This document shows, one piece after another, positions 39,336 to 48,799 of a stretch of 64,000 nucleotides of DNA (position 1 is the first letter of the stretch; every line of letters starts with the position of its first letter). The stretch comes from Phytophthora sp. 'mugwort' (taxonomy: Eukaryota > Oomycota > Peronosporomycetes > Peronosporales > Peronosporaceae). Under the pieces are notes generated by a model. The model was not told where the DNA came from, ran no database searches, and was given only the letters and a program-made list of their open reading frames with translations. The stretch lies in assembly GCA_033558025.1 (NCBI GenBank), contig JAUCEF010000011.1:62001-126000 (forward strand), written 5' to 3'. The translations under genes were made by a program, and so were the position numbers.

Positions 39336-40635
39336 TCATTTGACGTTGCTTCCATACGTGGAGGCAATTCCACCGTCACGACCTGCAATCGCCTGTTTCA
39401 GCCGTTGTTTTTCAGCGCGAAAGAAGGCAATATCGCGCAGCACATCCTCGTCCAATGCGGGGCAGACCGCTCCCGTCCGTGCTGCCAATGCTGCCGACGC
39501 CACGCCGTTCCACGCGAGTTGCTGTGCAAGTTGCGATATTGTCGTCACGACGCCGCGGAGCTCGGCTAGCAGCTTCAGACGACGATCCTCTTGCAGTGTC
39601 TGGGTACGGAGACGGACGTACTCGTTCGCCACTTCGCGGTCGCACTCGAGACGAGGAACTTCAAGATCGTCGCTTGCATCTTCAAACGTGATGGACATGC
39701 TGCCAGATCCACGTTGTGTTGCATTCGGAGGGCGAGCAAGAGTTCTCGCTTGCGGGACGTGCCTCTGCCCACAGTTTGCAGCGACCTGGTGGCTCTGCCA
39801 GACCAGCGGCTGCGGGTGCTGTAACGTTGGCACCTGGTCGCTACTGATCATGTCCACCTTAGCCACCTGAAATCGGTTGGCAGGTGGTGCGTCTAGAATT
39901 ATCTCTTGCTCTTCGTCCTCGTGGGAGCCGGCCGTATCTGAGTCGTCGCTCGATGTTGAAGAGCTATACTCTTCCGAACCACTGTCTGTTTCCATCCGCC
40001 GCCGCTTGCGCGGGCCACCCTCTCCGTTGTTCCCGGCTTGCTCCAGCAATACCTCCATGAACTGCGGGTTCGAGCGCAGGATGTCGTAGCAGTGACGGAA
40101 GTGGAACGACTCGAACTTGAGCTTGGGACGGGTCGAGTCTGTCTCCGAGTCGCCCGTAGGCGTAGGCGGCCGCTGGCGGCCTTGTACAAACTGGCGCACG
40201 GCGGCCGCGTTGTTCTCGCTTCTTTCCTCTCGAAAGAGCTTTACCGCCTGTTTAATGGCCTTGACAGGCTTCTTGCCGGATTTTTGCAGCTGCTCACACA
40301 TAAGAGTAACAAATGCGTCAGCAATGTACCCAGCACTACCCTCTTCTACATATGCACACCTTGTCTACGAGCGACGCGAAGAGAACCATATCCGGGCGAA
40401 TCCCGCGCGCCCAGCGGGTGTGGAGCGAACGAGCACTGCGTGGTGCGGCCGTGATATTGGGCACTACCGCCTGCTCGGCCGCGACGAGCCCCTGGTAACG
40501 CTGCTGGACGCGCTTCCAGAGCGCGCAGTTGTCGCTTAGCACCACTACCTCCCCTTGGTTGGCGAACACGGCTAGCAGCGCTCGACCTAGGCGCTTGTCG
40601 TCCGCGTGCGTCCAGCGCTCCTTGCCTCGACGCAT
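39336..40635 (-). CDS. Myb/SANT-like DNA-binding protein, tandem paralogue B (~410 aa)
   Basis: Exon 1 (40635-40360) is exactly 276 nt, then a 67-nt intron (40359-40293, phase 0), then exon 2 (40292-39336). Exon 1 encodes a Myb/SANT-like helical module (RWTHADDKRLGRALLAVF, ALWKRVQQRYQGLVA, SLHTRWARGIRPDM) in which tryptophans space the helices. Exon 2 holds RFVQG/His-rich linker sequence, a nuclear-localisation-like PRKRRRM beside an acidic Ser tract, and a C-terminal coiled coil (RRLKLLAELRGVVTTISQLA). A nuclear transcriptional regulator or domesticated transposon-associated factor is likely; no target is known. I chose the ATG at 40635 because the frame further upstream offers no ATG. It is tandem with paralogue A at 40983-42240. 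Confidence 0.7.
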
Positions 40636-40982
40636 CTCGAAGGGAAAAATATATTCAGGTGACAAAAACCGAGAACGCGCTTTTGAAAATAGAAGAGAGA
40701 GCCATACAGAAACAAGAATTTATGTAAATTGGGTAAAACCCTAGAATGCAAAAGCTAGGCATGCATACAAAAGTGGACCCGCTCCTACTGGACACGCAGA
40801 CAACGGCCAGAATTATGATACCTTTCGCACGCCCACATATGTTGTCGCATAGGAACTCCACGTATCATGGAGCCGATCAATCGAAGAAAAAAACTTACTT
40901 GACTTACTAAATGAAGTGGATGCCATCATCGATGGAATCAAAGTGACTGACGTTATAGGTTCATTCAGCGCCGACGTCCTCT
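40636..40982. other. Spacer between the two Myb/SANT-like paralogues
   Basis: About 350 bp with no gene. It must hold the promoter of paralogue B and the 3' end signals of paralogue A. No clear motif was found. Confidence 0.5.
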
Positions 40983-42240
40983 TCAACTCTGGCCTTCGGA
41001 CGCGTCGAGCGCGTCCAGCTCTTCCTTGAGACGACGCTTTTGTTCACGGAAGAAGCGCAAGTCCTGCTGTACCTCCTCCGCCAGCGTTGGATCCAATCGG
41101 CTACCAGCAGACATTCCCATCGGCGCGGCCGTACCATTTTCGAGCTGGTTTGCAAGCTGCGAAATGGTTTCTACGATGCCACGCAGCTCCGCCAGTAACT
41201 TTAGACGGTAGTTGGCCTTCTGCTGAGAGCGCTGCGTTCGAACTGCCTGCGCGTTGACCGTGTAGCCCTTCTGAGAATTCCCGCGCGGGACTTTACTTTC
41301 TTGTACAACTGGCTGCTGCACCGCCTGTGGCGGGGTTGATGTCGGAACAGCCGAGAAGGCAACACCCTTGGGCATAGGCACACCTTCGTCGCTGGAATCG
41401 TCGCTTGGCGAGCTCGAAGAGGACGACGCAGATGCCGAAGCCGAACCACCAGAAGAAACTTCACTTTCCCTTTGGCGCTTTGGGGATGCACTGCCGTCCG
41501 AAACTTCCGACGCATTCAACGTCTCGTCGGCATCGCCTGGGAGCTCGGGTCGAGGGCGTCGCCGCTTGTGCACGAAGGAGTGCACCACCCGCGGCTTCTT
41601 CTCCGACAGCACTGCCCGCATGAAACGTTTGCTCGTTTTCAAAACCGGGATGCAGTGAGTGTAGCGGAAGGTCGTAGCCTTGGTGCGAGGTTTCGGTGGC
41701 GGCTCGGTATCTTCCAGGATAGCCTGCTGCTTCGCCTCCCTGTAGGCGCGCAGGGCCTCCGCCTCCTCGGCGTGGCGGATGGTCTCGAAGCGGTTCTTAG
41801 CCTCCACAATGAAATCATCCTCCTTCCAGCCTTCGTGCTCCTCCTTCTCCACCTACAGCATTCGGCCATAGCAATATGGCAACAGTTAGCCCACTCATTT
41901 TAACTCCATTTCACCTGAGGATCCCATTTCGACGAGAGAATTGCATAGCAATTCTTTCCCGCACCTTCACCAAGATCGACATGAAAAAGGCCGCCTCGGG
42001 CCGGATGAATGACGACCAATGGGTCTGCAGTGCGCCTCCAGCACGAGGAGCGGCCCCGGGGTCCTCCTCCGCCACCAGCGTTGCGTAGTGTGTGAACACG
42101 CGCGTCCACATGTTCTTGACGTGTTCTGTGCCATCGCCGTCCTGCGTAGCCATCACGAAGGCGCGGCATAGACGGATATCATCCTCGTTGGACCACGCAG
42201 CCTTGCTCTTGCGGCGATTGTTGGACGACGGCGACGACAT
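40983..42240 (-). CDS. Myb/SANT-like DNA-binding protein, tandem paralogue A (~381 aa)
   Basis: Exon 1 (42240-41965) is 276 nt, the same length and phase as in paralogue B. A 112-nt intron (41964-41853) and exon 2 (41852-40983) follow. The N-terminus carries a Myb/SANT-like module (AAWSNEDDIRLCRAFVMA, NMWTRVFTHYATLVAEEDPG, LQTHWSSFIRPEA). Exon 2 has a charged helical stretch with KNRFETIRHAEEAEALRAY, a basic KRRRPRP patch, a Ser-rich acidic tract and the C-terminal coiled coil LKLLAELRGIVETISQLANQ, nearly matching paralogue B. A nuclear DNA-binding role is inferred from the fold; dimerisation through the coiled coil is plausible. An initiator-like CCATTTTCAC lies about 50 bp upstream. The matching exon structure shows a tandem duplication. 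Confidence 0.7.
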
Positions 42241-42280
42241 CGCTTAGACGTGAGCTTCACGATAGACCGAGATTTATGAT

Positions 42281-42291
42281 GTGAAAATGGA
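42281..42291 (-). promoter_or_regulatory. Candidate oomycete initiator of Myb/SANT-like paralogue A
   Basis: On the minus strand TCCATTTTCAC matches YCAYTYY (CCATTTT) and lies about 40-50 bp upstream of the ATG at 42240. Position and consensus are the only evidence. Confidence 0.45.
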
Positions 42292-43109
42292 ATCCTGCCA
42301 TCTTTTTAGTTTGCAGCATCCATACAAAAGTCAAGGCAACCGGATTTAGAGACAAAGCCAGGTGCACAAACGATGATCTGTACAGATTATACACACGCAA
42401 GATGTGTGTTCCTACCTAGGCGCCCCACCACAGTGTTATAACCCTTCACGCACTGACGAAAGTGGAGAGAGCATAGGGATAATACACTGGGACTACCTGG
42501 GTATGGCGTTGGGTATAGACCAACGAGCATTTCTCACGTACGAGGGGCTACGTACACAAGGCACAAAATACGACGTAAGAATACTGTTGCGTTCTCGCCC
42601 TAATAATCGCACGCTGGCGCGTCCCACCGCCTTCTAGACTGCACGCTACTTGATGCGGGCTACAACATGTACAGCGCCGTATCAATAGCAGTATGACTGG
42701 CTACATGTACGAAGTAGTTCACGCGCTTTGGCGCTGCCTACCAATTGGATAATTATCCAAGCCCGCCTTGTCATCCTATCGACGGTATGCAGATGCTGCC
42801 GAGTAATACTCCTCAATAATAACCTTATCAATAACATCGTCCTACCCCCGAGAACCTAAATCACTTTACTAATGGAAATGCTCTTAAGGCGTACATACGA
42901 TCCTTTCAATAATGATATTCCATACTCTTTTTACTAATAAGACCTCCAGTATTATTATTAGGAATACACTTTCTACATATAGCACTATCTACAGGTAATT
43001 AGCTATAGCATGTAATTACCGGTACTTGTTGCATCCGCCAGCTGAATAAAAGGGATAAAGAGGGATTTGTGTTCATTGATTGGCTGCATATCTTTCGGGT
43101 ATCGCTTCA
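42292..43109. other. AT-rich repeat-like spacer before the Gypsy element
   Basis: No gene is supported. The stretch holds a perfect 16-bp palindrome, TTGGATAATTATCCAA, at 42745-42760, and 8-base arms GGTAATTA/TAATTACC at 42994-43020. It looks like decayed LTR or MITE DNA. The boundary with the Gypsy coding sequence lies near 43110. Confidence 0.4.
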
Positions 43110-43690
43110 TTCTAATGATTGTCGAAGAACTTCGCACGCCGCCAGACTGTTGCGGAGAACAGCAACAAGTAAACCGATGATTTACGAGAAAACAAAAGCA
43201 ACGGGACAGTGTCGGTACAACTGGACGACGGAACGGTGATTACCGTTCCCAAGATCCATGTGGATCTAGCTGTGAAGTTCGAGGACTTCGACAGCATGGA
43301 GCAGTTTACTGTCCTAGAGATGGACAAGTATGACTTGATCCTGGGCATGCCCGGCTCGAGAAACATGAGCCACGGATCGATTGGCGAAACAAGTCATCGG
43401 GGCCAGCCGGCCCGCAGTTACTGCAGAGCATTGGTGAGTCATGTTCCCACCTCTGCCAGGAATTGGGGCGACCGAAAGGGGCGCCGGGATGCAGGAGCAT
43501 CCAGTGAGATTTTGGGAGCTGCCGACGTATTGAGCGACTCCGTAGAAGCGGTGGCAGCAGAAGCTGCACCTGATCGAGTGCGGCAGCCCTTACCGGATAG
43601 CCTCAACCCCTGCCGAAATCTAGACCGGCGGCCAAGGCTTCAAGAGTGGCGGTGCCGGGTGGCACCGACCAGGAGGGTAACCTAGGTCCA
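43110..43690 (+). pseudogene. Gypsy protease C-terminal part
   Basis: The frame from about 43209 gives VQLDDGTVITVPKIHVDLAV and EMDKYDLILGMP, the flap and C-terminal half of a retropepsin. The catalytic DTG triad is missing because the element starts downstream of it. Past 43350 a frame change leads into low-complexity sequence and then into the tandem repeats. Confidence 0.7.
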
Positions 43691-43962
43691 CACCAAGTCA
43701 GCCAGACTGAAACTGGCGAGGAAGAAAGCACGCAGCGCTTTCTGTGTGGGTAACCTTGTTCCACATCGAGTCACCCAGACTGAAACTGGCGAGGAAGGCG
43801 CAGAATGCGCTTCCTGTGTGGGTAACCTTGTTCATACCAGGTCGCCCAGACCTTAACTGAAGAAAAAGTGGCGGAATGCACTTCTTATGTGGGTAACCAT
43901 GTTCCACACGAAGCCCTAGAGGCTTTGGACGTCGTCAATGAGACGTCCACAGACGTGGGTAA
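43675..43962 (+). repeat. ~72-bp tandem repeat inside the Gypsy pol region
   Basis: GGGTAAC recurs at about 43675, 43748, 43820, 43891 and 43956, giving spacings of 73, 72, 71 and 65 bp. Each unit has the core (A/C)GAGTCACCCAGACTGAAAC or a variant, then GGCGAGGAAG and a TTCTGTGTGGG tail. A 72-bp unit equals 24 codons, so intact copies would keep frame; the repeated peptide includes VGNLVPH and QTETGEE. The units have drifted by substitutions and small indels. Confidence 0.85.
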
Positions 43963-44157
43963 CGAAGTACCACGTCACGGCCGCCGTCGATGACATAGCC
44001 GACACCGCAAGTCGAGTCTGAAGTCGCTTCAAGCGACTCGGAGCCCAAGGCCCGGGTTCTTCCGGCGCGGCCAATCGAAGGATGCTATCATATCCTCGAC
44101 GACGAGACCGGCCATCGGATCAAGGCAGGCGGCACCCAGATAGAGCCGCTGGCCGAG

Positions 44158-45440
44158 GTGTCAGAGCTCCTAAACCTCGAAGAGTTGACGCCGACAGATT
44201 TCCTGGTCGACCTGAAGGCTGGGGAAATCGCGGAGGTGATACTCTTGAAGCAAGAGTCCACTCCAGAGGAACTGAATTCCTCCTCGGTTATGGACGAGGG
44301 CGTCCTGGAGGCATTCTCCTCCCAGCGTCCCTCGCGCTTGGGTTCTGAGATTATCAAGAACCCGAAGGATCCAGTGTATCCTTTAATGAAGGCGTTCGAG
44401 GACGTGGTGTCCAAGGATCCACCGTCTCAACTCCCGCCGGATCGTGGGATCAGGCACGAGATTGATCTCGTGTCGAGCATAAAGTACTGTGTCACCAGAC
44501 AATGGCCACTGCCTCGAGAGCAGTGGGAGGTCATTGATGCGTTCTTCGCCGCCAAGCCAAGACAGGCTGGTGCGAGAATCGAATTCCCCGCACTCGACGC
44601 CAACCTTCTGCGTTCGGAAGCCGAACGGGAAGTGGCGTCTGGTTGATGCTTTCAATAAGCTGAACAGCGCAACGGTGCCAGCCAGACATTCATCCCGTGG
44701 AAGGATGTGTTATTGAAAATATGGCCGGGTGCGAGTTGTACAGCGCCCTGGATCTGGCGGATGGATACTACCAGATCTGATGCGCGAGCACCCCAAGCGG
44801 TATGCTCCGGGAGTGGCTGGTGATGCCGCAGGGCTGCTAATGCCCCGGCGACGTTCAATCGCCTGGTCACGCAGTTGTTTAGACCACTGCGTGCGTACTG
44901 GCAGTCGTACTTCGACGACATCTTCATGCATAGCAGTGCCGAGGGAGGCAAGGCGGCGATGGAGGTGCATTTGGAGCACCTCCGTTGAGTGTTGAATGTC
45001 ATGAGGGCGAACAATCTACATGCCAACATCGACAAGTGCGTCTTCGCGGCGCAAGAGATTAAAGTTCTCGGTTGCTTCGTTAGCAACGTCGGCGTTCGAG
45101 ACGACCCGGAGAAGGTCAAGGCCATTTCGGCTTGGCCAACGCCAAGGTCCCAGAAGGACCTGAGGAAGTGGCTGGGCTTGGCCAACTACCTTCATAAGTA
45201 CAGCGAAGAATACGCGGGTCTGGCTAGACCCTTGTCGGATCTTCTAAAGTGGATATCGACTGGCACTGGGGGTGTGAGCACCAGGAAACCTTTTGACAAT
45301 GTCAAGGTAAGCCTACACAAGGCGCCTGTTCTGGCACTGCCGGACGAGACGAAGCCGTTCAGGTCGTTTGCGATGGATCCGATTATGCAATCGGGTGTGT
45401 ATTGCTGCAGCACGATGCTGCAAGACTTGAACGAGTGATC
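44158..45440 (+). pseudogene. Gypsy reverse transcriptase remnant
   Basis: 44158-44646 reads through the pre-RT region (FEDVVSKDPPSQLPPDRGIR, HEIDLV). The RT core then switches frames: KPNGKWRLVDAFNKLNSATV near 44620-44680, ELYSALDLADGYYQI near 44731-44775, and the catalytic box YFDDIFMHS at about 44906-44932. The frame 44989-45438 is the thumb (NNLHANIDKCVFA, KVLGCFVSNVGV, WPTPRSQKDLRKWLGLANYL). The metal-binding FDDI residues survive, but frame changes near 44640, 44780 and 44985 show it is dead. Confidence 0.85.
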
Positions 45441-45760
45441 TCGTTTCAGTCCAGGCAGCTCAAGGCTGCCGAACGGAACTACCTCGTTTATGACAAGGAG
45501 GTACTTGCCATGCAGTACGCCCTTGTCAAGTTCCAGGTGCCCTCCTGGGCTCTCAGCCCTTTTTGATCTAAACAGATCACGTTTCCTTACGGACGGCGAC
45601 GAATTCGCTCCTTGTGTCCCAACGGACGGCGAGATGGCTGTCCTTCTTCGCGGAATACAACTTCCGCGTGGAGTACAAGCCTGTCAAGCTCAACGTGCTT
45701 GCGGATGCGTTGTCACGCAGGCCGGGCTATGAGCTGGCACACATAAGTCGCGCCACGACC
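45440..45760 (+). pseudogene. Gypsy RNase H remnant
   Basis: The fragments QLKAAERNYLVYDKEVLAMQ (about 45448-45515) and FFAEYNFRVEYKPVKLNVLA followed by DALSRRPGYELAH (about 45640-45740) mark the RNase H and its connection. A frameshift near 45430-45450 separates it from the RT thumb and another lies before 45614. Confidence 0.8.
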
Positions 45761-46800
45761 GATCTATTCGATCAGATACGCATGGCGTATCGGGGCGACG
45801 AAGCCCTGGCACCTCTGGTGCGTTTCCTGGCCGCTGGCAAGGAAGTCAAGGCCGAGTGGCTCACGCCACGTCAGAGAGCCTGGCTCCATCGATACGAGTG
45901 GGCCGATGGCCTACTCTACTATCGAGTAGTGCTTAAGACCCCCCCCACGGGTAGTGGTACCAAACGACGAGGATCTCAAGTTGACATCCTTCAGGAGACG
46001 CATGATGCGCCGTCAAACGGCCACTTGGGCCGCGAGAAGACCTTTCAATCGGTCTCTCAGTACTTTTGGTGGGCCCACGTGTGCAGGTGGGTCGCACAGT
46101 ACGTAAAGACACGCGAAAACATGTCAGCAGGTGAAACCCACCGGACACGCCTCGGCTCCTTTGCAAACCTTACCCGTTCCAGTGCACTGCTGGAAGTCGA
46201 TGAGTCTGGACTTCATCTTCGGACTTCCAGCCAACGGCCACGGAAACACTGGCATCTTAGTATTCGTGTGCCGTCTGAGCAAGATGGTGCGTCTTGCTCC
46301 GGTCAAAGACACCGTGACCGGGAACACAGGCAGCAAAGCTGTTCCTGGATGGCGTTTACCGCCATCATGGCCTGCCCGAGACAATTGTCTCGGATCGTGT
46401 CCCGCGGTTTACCGCTGCGTTTTGGCGAACGCTGTTCCAACTACTTGGAACGAAGCTCCACATGTCCACTGTCGATCATCCTCAAACTGATGGGCAGACG
46501 GAGCGTGTCAACCGAGTGCTTGAGGACACTCTGCGCAGCGCCTGTGCTGAGTCTCCTCGCACTTGGTCAGAATGCCTGCCAGTAGTTGAGTTTGAACTCA
46601 ACAATGCGGTTCACGCATCGACTGGGTATACCCCGTTCTATTTAAATGGCTTACGCCATTTACGGGTGCCGCTCACTCTACGAGGCAGCACCCCGTCTTC
46701 AGTACTAAGCGGGGAGAGGATCGGAAAGCGCTTTCTTCCGGGTCTCAGACATGAGACTGGTTTCTTTGCGGAAATAAGTGGAGTGTTTTAGGCTGAATGT
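45760..46800 (+). pseudogene. Gypsy integrase remnant with a damaged zinc-binding domain
   Basis: The zinc-binding part reads THDAPSNGHLGREKTFQSVS, keeping both histidines, but the CxxC pair expected after YVKT is gone (RENM instead). The catalytic core appears in shifting frames: MSLDFIFGLPANGHGNTGIL near 46200, IVSDRVPRFTAAFWRTLFQ near 46385-46440, and VDHPQTDGQTERVNRVLED near 46467. The D-D-E residues are recognisable across those frames, then ELNNAVHASTGYTPFYLN follows. Loss of CxxC and at least two frame changes mean no functional integrase. Confidence 0.85.
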
Positions 46801-47039
46801 AATCAGCCATGTTGGTGATGCCATGACAGCAGCACAGGACAAACAAAAGGAGTACTCAGACAAACAAGGAAGAGGAAACTTAAATGTGTTTAATGTGGGT
46901 GAATAAGTCCTACTAGACACTAGGAACTTATCACTCGCCGCGGTAAGTTCCGTTGGGAGCAAGCTGGAGCACCGCTTCATTGGACCCTTCGCGGTCCTGA
47001 CCAGGCATGGTGCGGATATATACCATTGACCTACCTAAG

Positions 47040-47800
47040 TCGATGATGACCACCCGACGTTCTACGTGGGCCGTCTGAAGCGGTACCATGCTCCGTTGGG
47101 CTCGGCAGCCCCGCAGGACCAGCTCTTCAAAAGCGAAGCTGCGACTCTTCCCGCTGAAACTGCCCAGTGCCAGAAGCCCACGTCCCTTGCGAAGCCGCGG
47201 AAGGGGCTCCATACGAAGGAACCTCGGCTGCATACGCCGAGTATGAGCCATAGTGATACGGCTGGGAGTACGCAGGATACGCTCCTGGCTGGGGCACAGG
47301 CCGCAGAAGGTCCCGAAGGAGGCACATCTCCCGTTGAACTCGGTCCATGGACACCCAAAGGGCATCCAGACGTCGGACAGCGTGTCCACGTCATTTTTTC
47401 GTACGACGGTCGACCCGACCTTCAAGGGCTGACAAGCCGCCGGTCAGATGATTCGCGTCGTCACGAATCGGCCCAAGGATCCCAGGCTCCCGGCCTGGGT
47501 GGCGGCAGCTCCGGCCTCACCAAGTCCAAGCGCAATCTCAAGCGAAAGGACTCGACGACGAAGCGCGGCGTCTTCAATGACCCGAGGTGGAGCCGAAGGC
47601 GGCACATCGGGTCCTGAGCCGGACCGGAAGCGCGGTGCCTCCTAATCGTATTCTTCCAGGGCGCCGCCGCCCCTCCTCGACCGTAATGGGGAGACCCACT
47701 ACCGCGTGGAGCGTGTGCTCCAGGAGTGGCGCGTTCACGGGAAGCGCCAACTCCGTGTGGGGTACTCGGAGGCTGAGTGCTCCTGGGGCCGTACGAACGG
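47040..47800 (+). pseudogene. Gypsy integrase C-terminus and chromodomain
   Basis: FYVGRLKRYHAPLG at about 47060-47100 is the conserved end of the integrase. About 200 codons of low-complexity linker follow, with a stop near 47617, then a chromodomain-like segment, HYRVERVLQEWRVHGKRQLR, at about 47698-47757. Chromodomains in Gypsy elements are thought to steer integration to chosen chromatin. Here it lacks the usual WxxYxxxxxTWEP finish, so it is partial or decayed. Confidence 0.65.
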
Positions 47801-47948
47801 CTCCAGCCTGACTGCCCGAAGGCTGCCGCGATCTGGGAACAGAATCGGCGGCGACTTCAGAAGTAGTTCGGGCTTTCTTGCCCGAATGGGGTGTGGTCGT
47901 GGAACCAAGACCATACCCGCGCTCATCATGAGCGCTAGAAGCAGAATG

Positions 47949-48790
47949 CTATTGTAATTCTCGAGAGAGCTGCCGTTTGCTTACCACATGGGCTAACTCA
48001 ATACACAGATCTCGGAGGTCAAGGATGGACTCCAACGTGAGATCCTGCCGGAGCACTTCAAGCTGTCCTTGTGAGCAGCGAGTAGCTGCCCACTTCCAAA
48101 AGACGACCTCTGCCTCTTGGAAGGAGTCACAGAGTGGGGGCATCACGGCTGGATAGCCCCACACAGGTCGCAGTCCCGACCGGAGCTCTGGCTGCTGGAG
48201 CTGATCCATGTATGCGTCAGCTGCGTGGGACACCCCCGGAGTGAAGTACCCGGGAGCGTAAGGCGGTCCCCCACGGACAGGTGAAGAATACTTCCTTCAC
48301 CTGTCCGTGGGGGACCGCCTCGGGCATCTTCGGCTCGTCACCATCGCCGCCATGATGGCTAGACAGCGGGGTACGGGACCCAAGAAAGGTGTGACTGACT
48401 CGGGTCGCCGTCAGACTCTTTGACGAGCGGGATTTCATTATCACCCCAGGACATGGGAGACTTGTCGGAGTCCTCCTCATAGTCCACGAGGAGCTCAGAA
48501 TCCTCCACAGGCGGTTCAGGTGCCTTGGAGTCACCTTGGATGCCACCTTGGTGGATCCCTTAGTGGCCGACTTTGCCAGACCGCTTAGAGCTCTTAGCCT
48601 CCTGCTTGGAAACAACAGGCTTGGCAGGCACTTTCGCACCGCTGCCAGACCGAGTCTTGGTCATGCCTGAGGCTGACGTGGAAGCCGAGAAGAAGAAAAG
48701 CACGTGGGGGTGCTCTGGTCTCAAAGGAAATGGGCCGGCTGCGGAAGTTAACTACAGCGAAGTCGATGTAATTCGAATTGGAGAGTGAAA
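47949..48790 (-). pseudogene. Gag-like fragment on the opposite strand
   Basis: On the minus strand, 48233-47949 encodes WGYPAVMPPLCDSFQEAEVV and LTLESILDLRDLCIELAHVV. Upstream frames give an acidic segment (LLVDYEEDSDKSPMSWGDNE, about 48500-48430). This resembles the N-terminal gag region of oomycete Gypsy elements from memory, which is weak evidence. It is antiparallel to the Gypsy pol at 43110-47950, so it would come from a second, inverted copy or from rearrangement. It contains the 26-bp inverted repeat. Confidence 0.4.
48261..48320. repeat. Perfect 26-bp inverted repeat with 8-nt spacer
   Basis: Arms 48261-48286 and 48295-48320 are perfectly complementary over 26 bp, starting AGGCGGTCCC and ending GGGACCGCCT. 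The spacer is AATACTTC. The arms are GC-rich, so the hairpin would be very stable. Confidence 0.95.
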
Positions 48791-48799
48791 GGCGGCGGG

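Larger units (their letters stand above)
43110..47950 (+). mobile_element. 5'-truncated Ty3/Gypsy retrotransposon with a chromodomain
   Basis: The order of pieces on the plus strand is protease, reverse transcriptase, RNase H, integrase, integrase C-terminus, chromodomain, which is the Gypsy order. The sequence begins inside the protease (ARRQTVAENSN near 43125) without the catalytic DTG, and no gag precedes it, so the 5' end is lost. Frameshifts and stops interrupt every domain. A set of about 72-bp tandem repeats sits between protease and reverse transcriptase. No flanking LTR pair could be defined. Confidence 0.85.

Noticed and set aside
42745..42760. 16-bp perfect palindrome as an operator or origin
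   Set aside because: Isolated, with no gene start nearby and no second copy; a chance or repeat-derived palindrome is likelier.
47127..47425. Minus-strand Tyr/Pro-rich frame (PAYSQPYHYGSYSAYAAE) as a separate protein
   Set aside because: It lies opposite the linker between Gypsy integrase end and chromodomain, and its low complexity is explained by that linker sequence.
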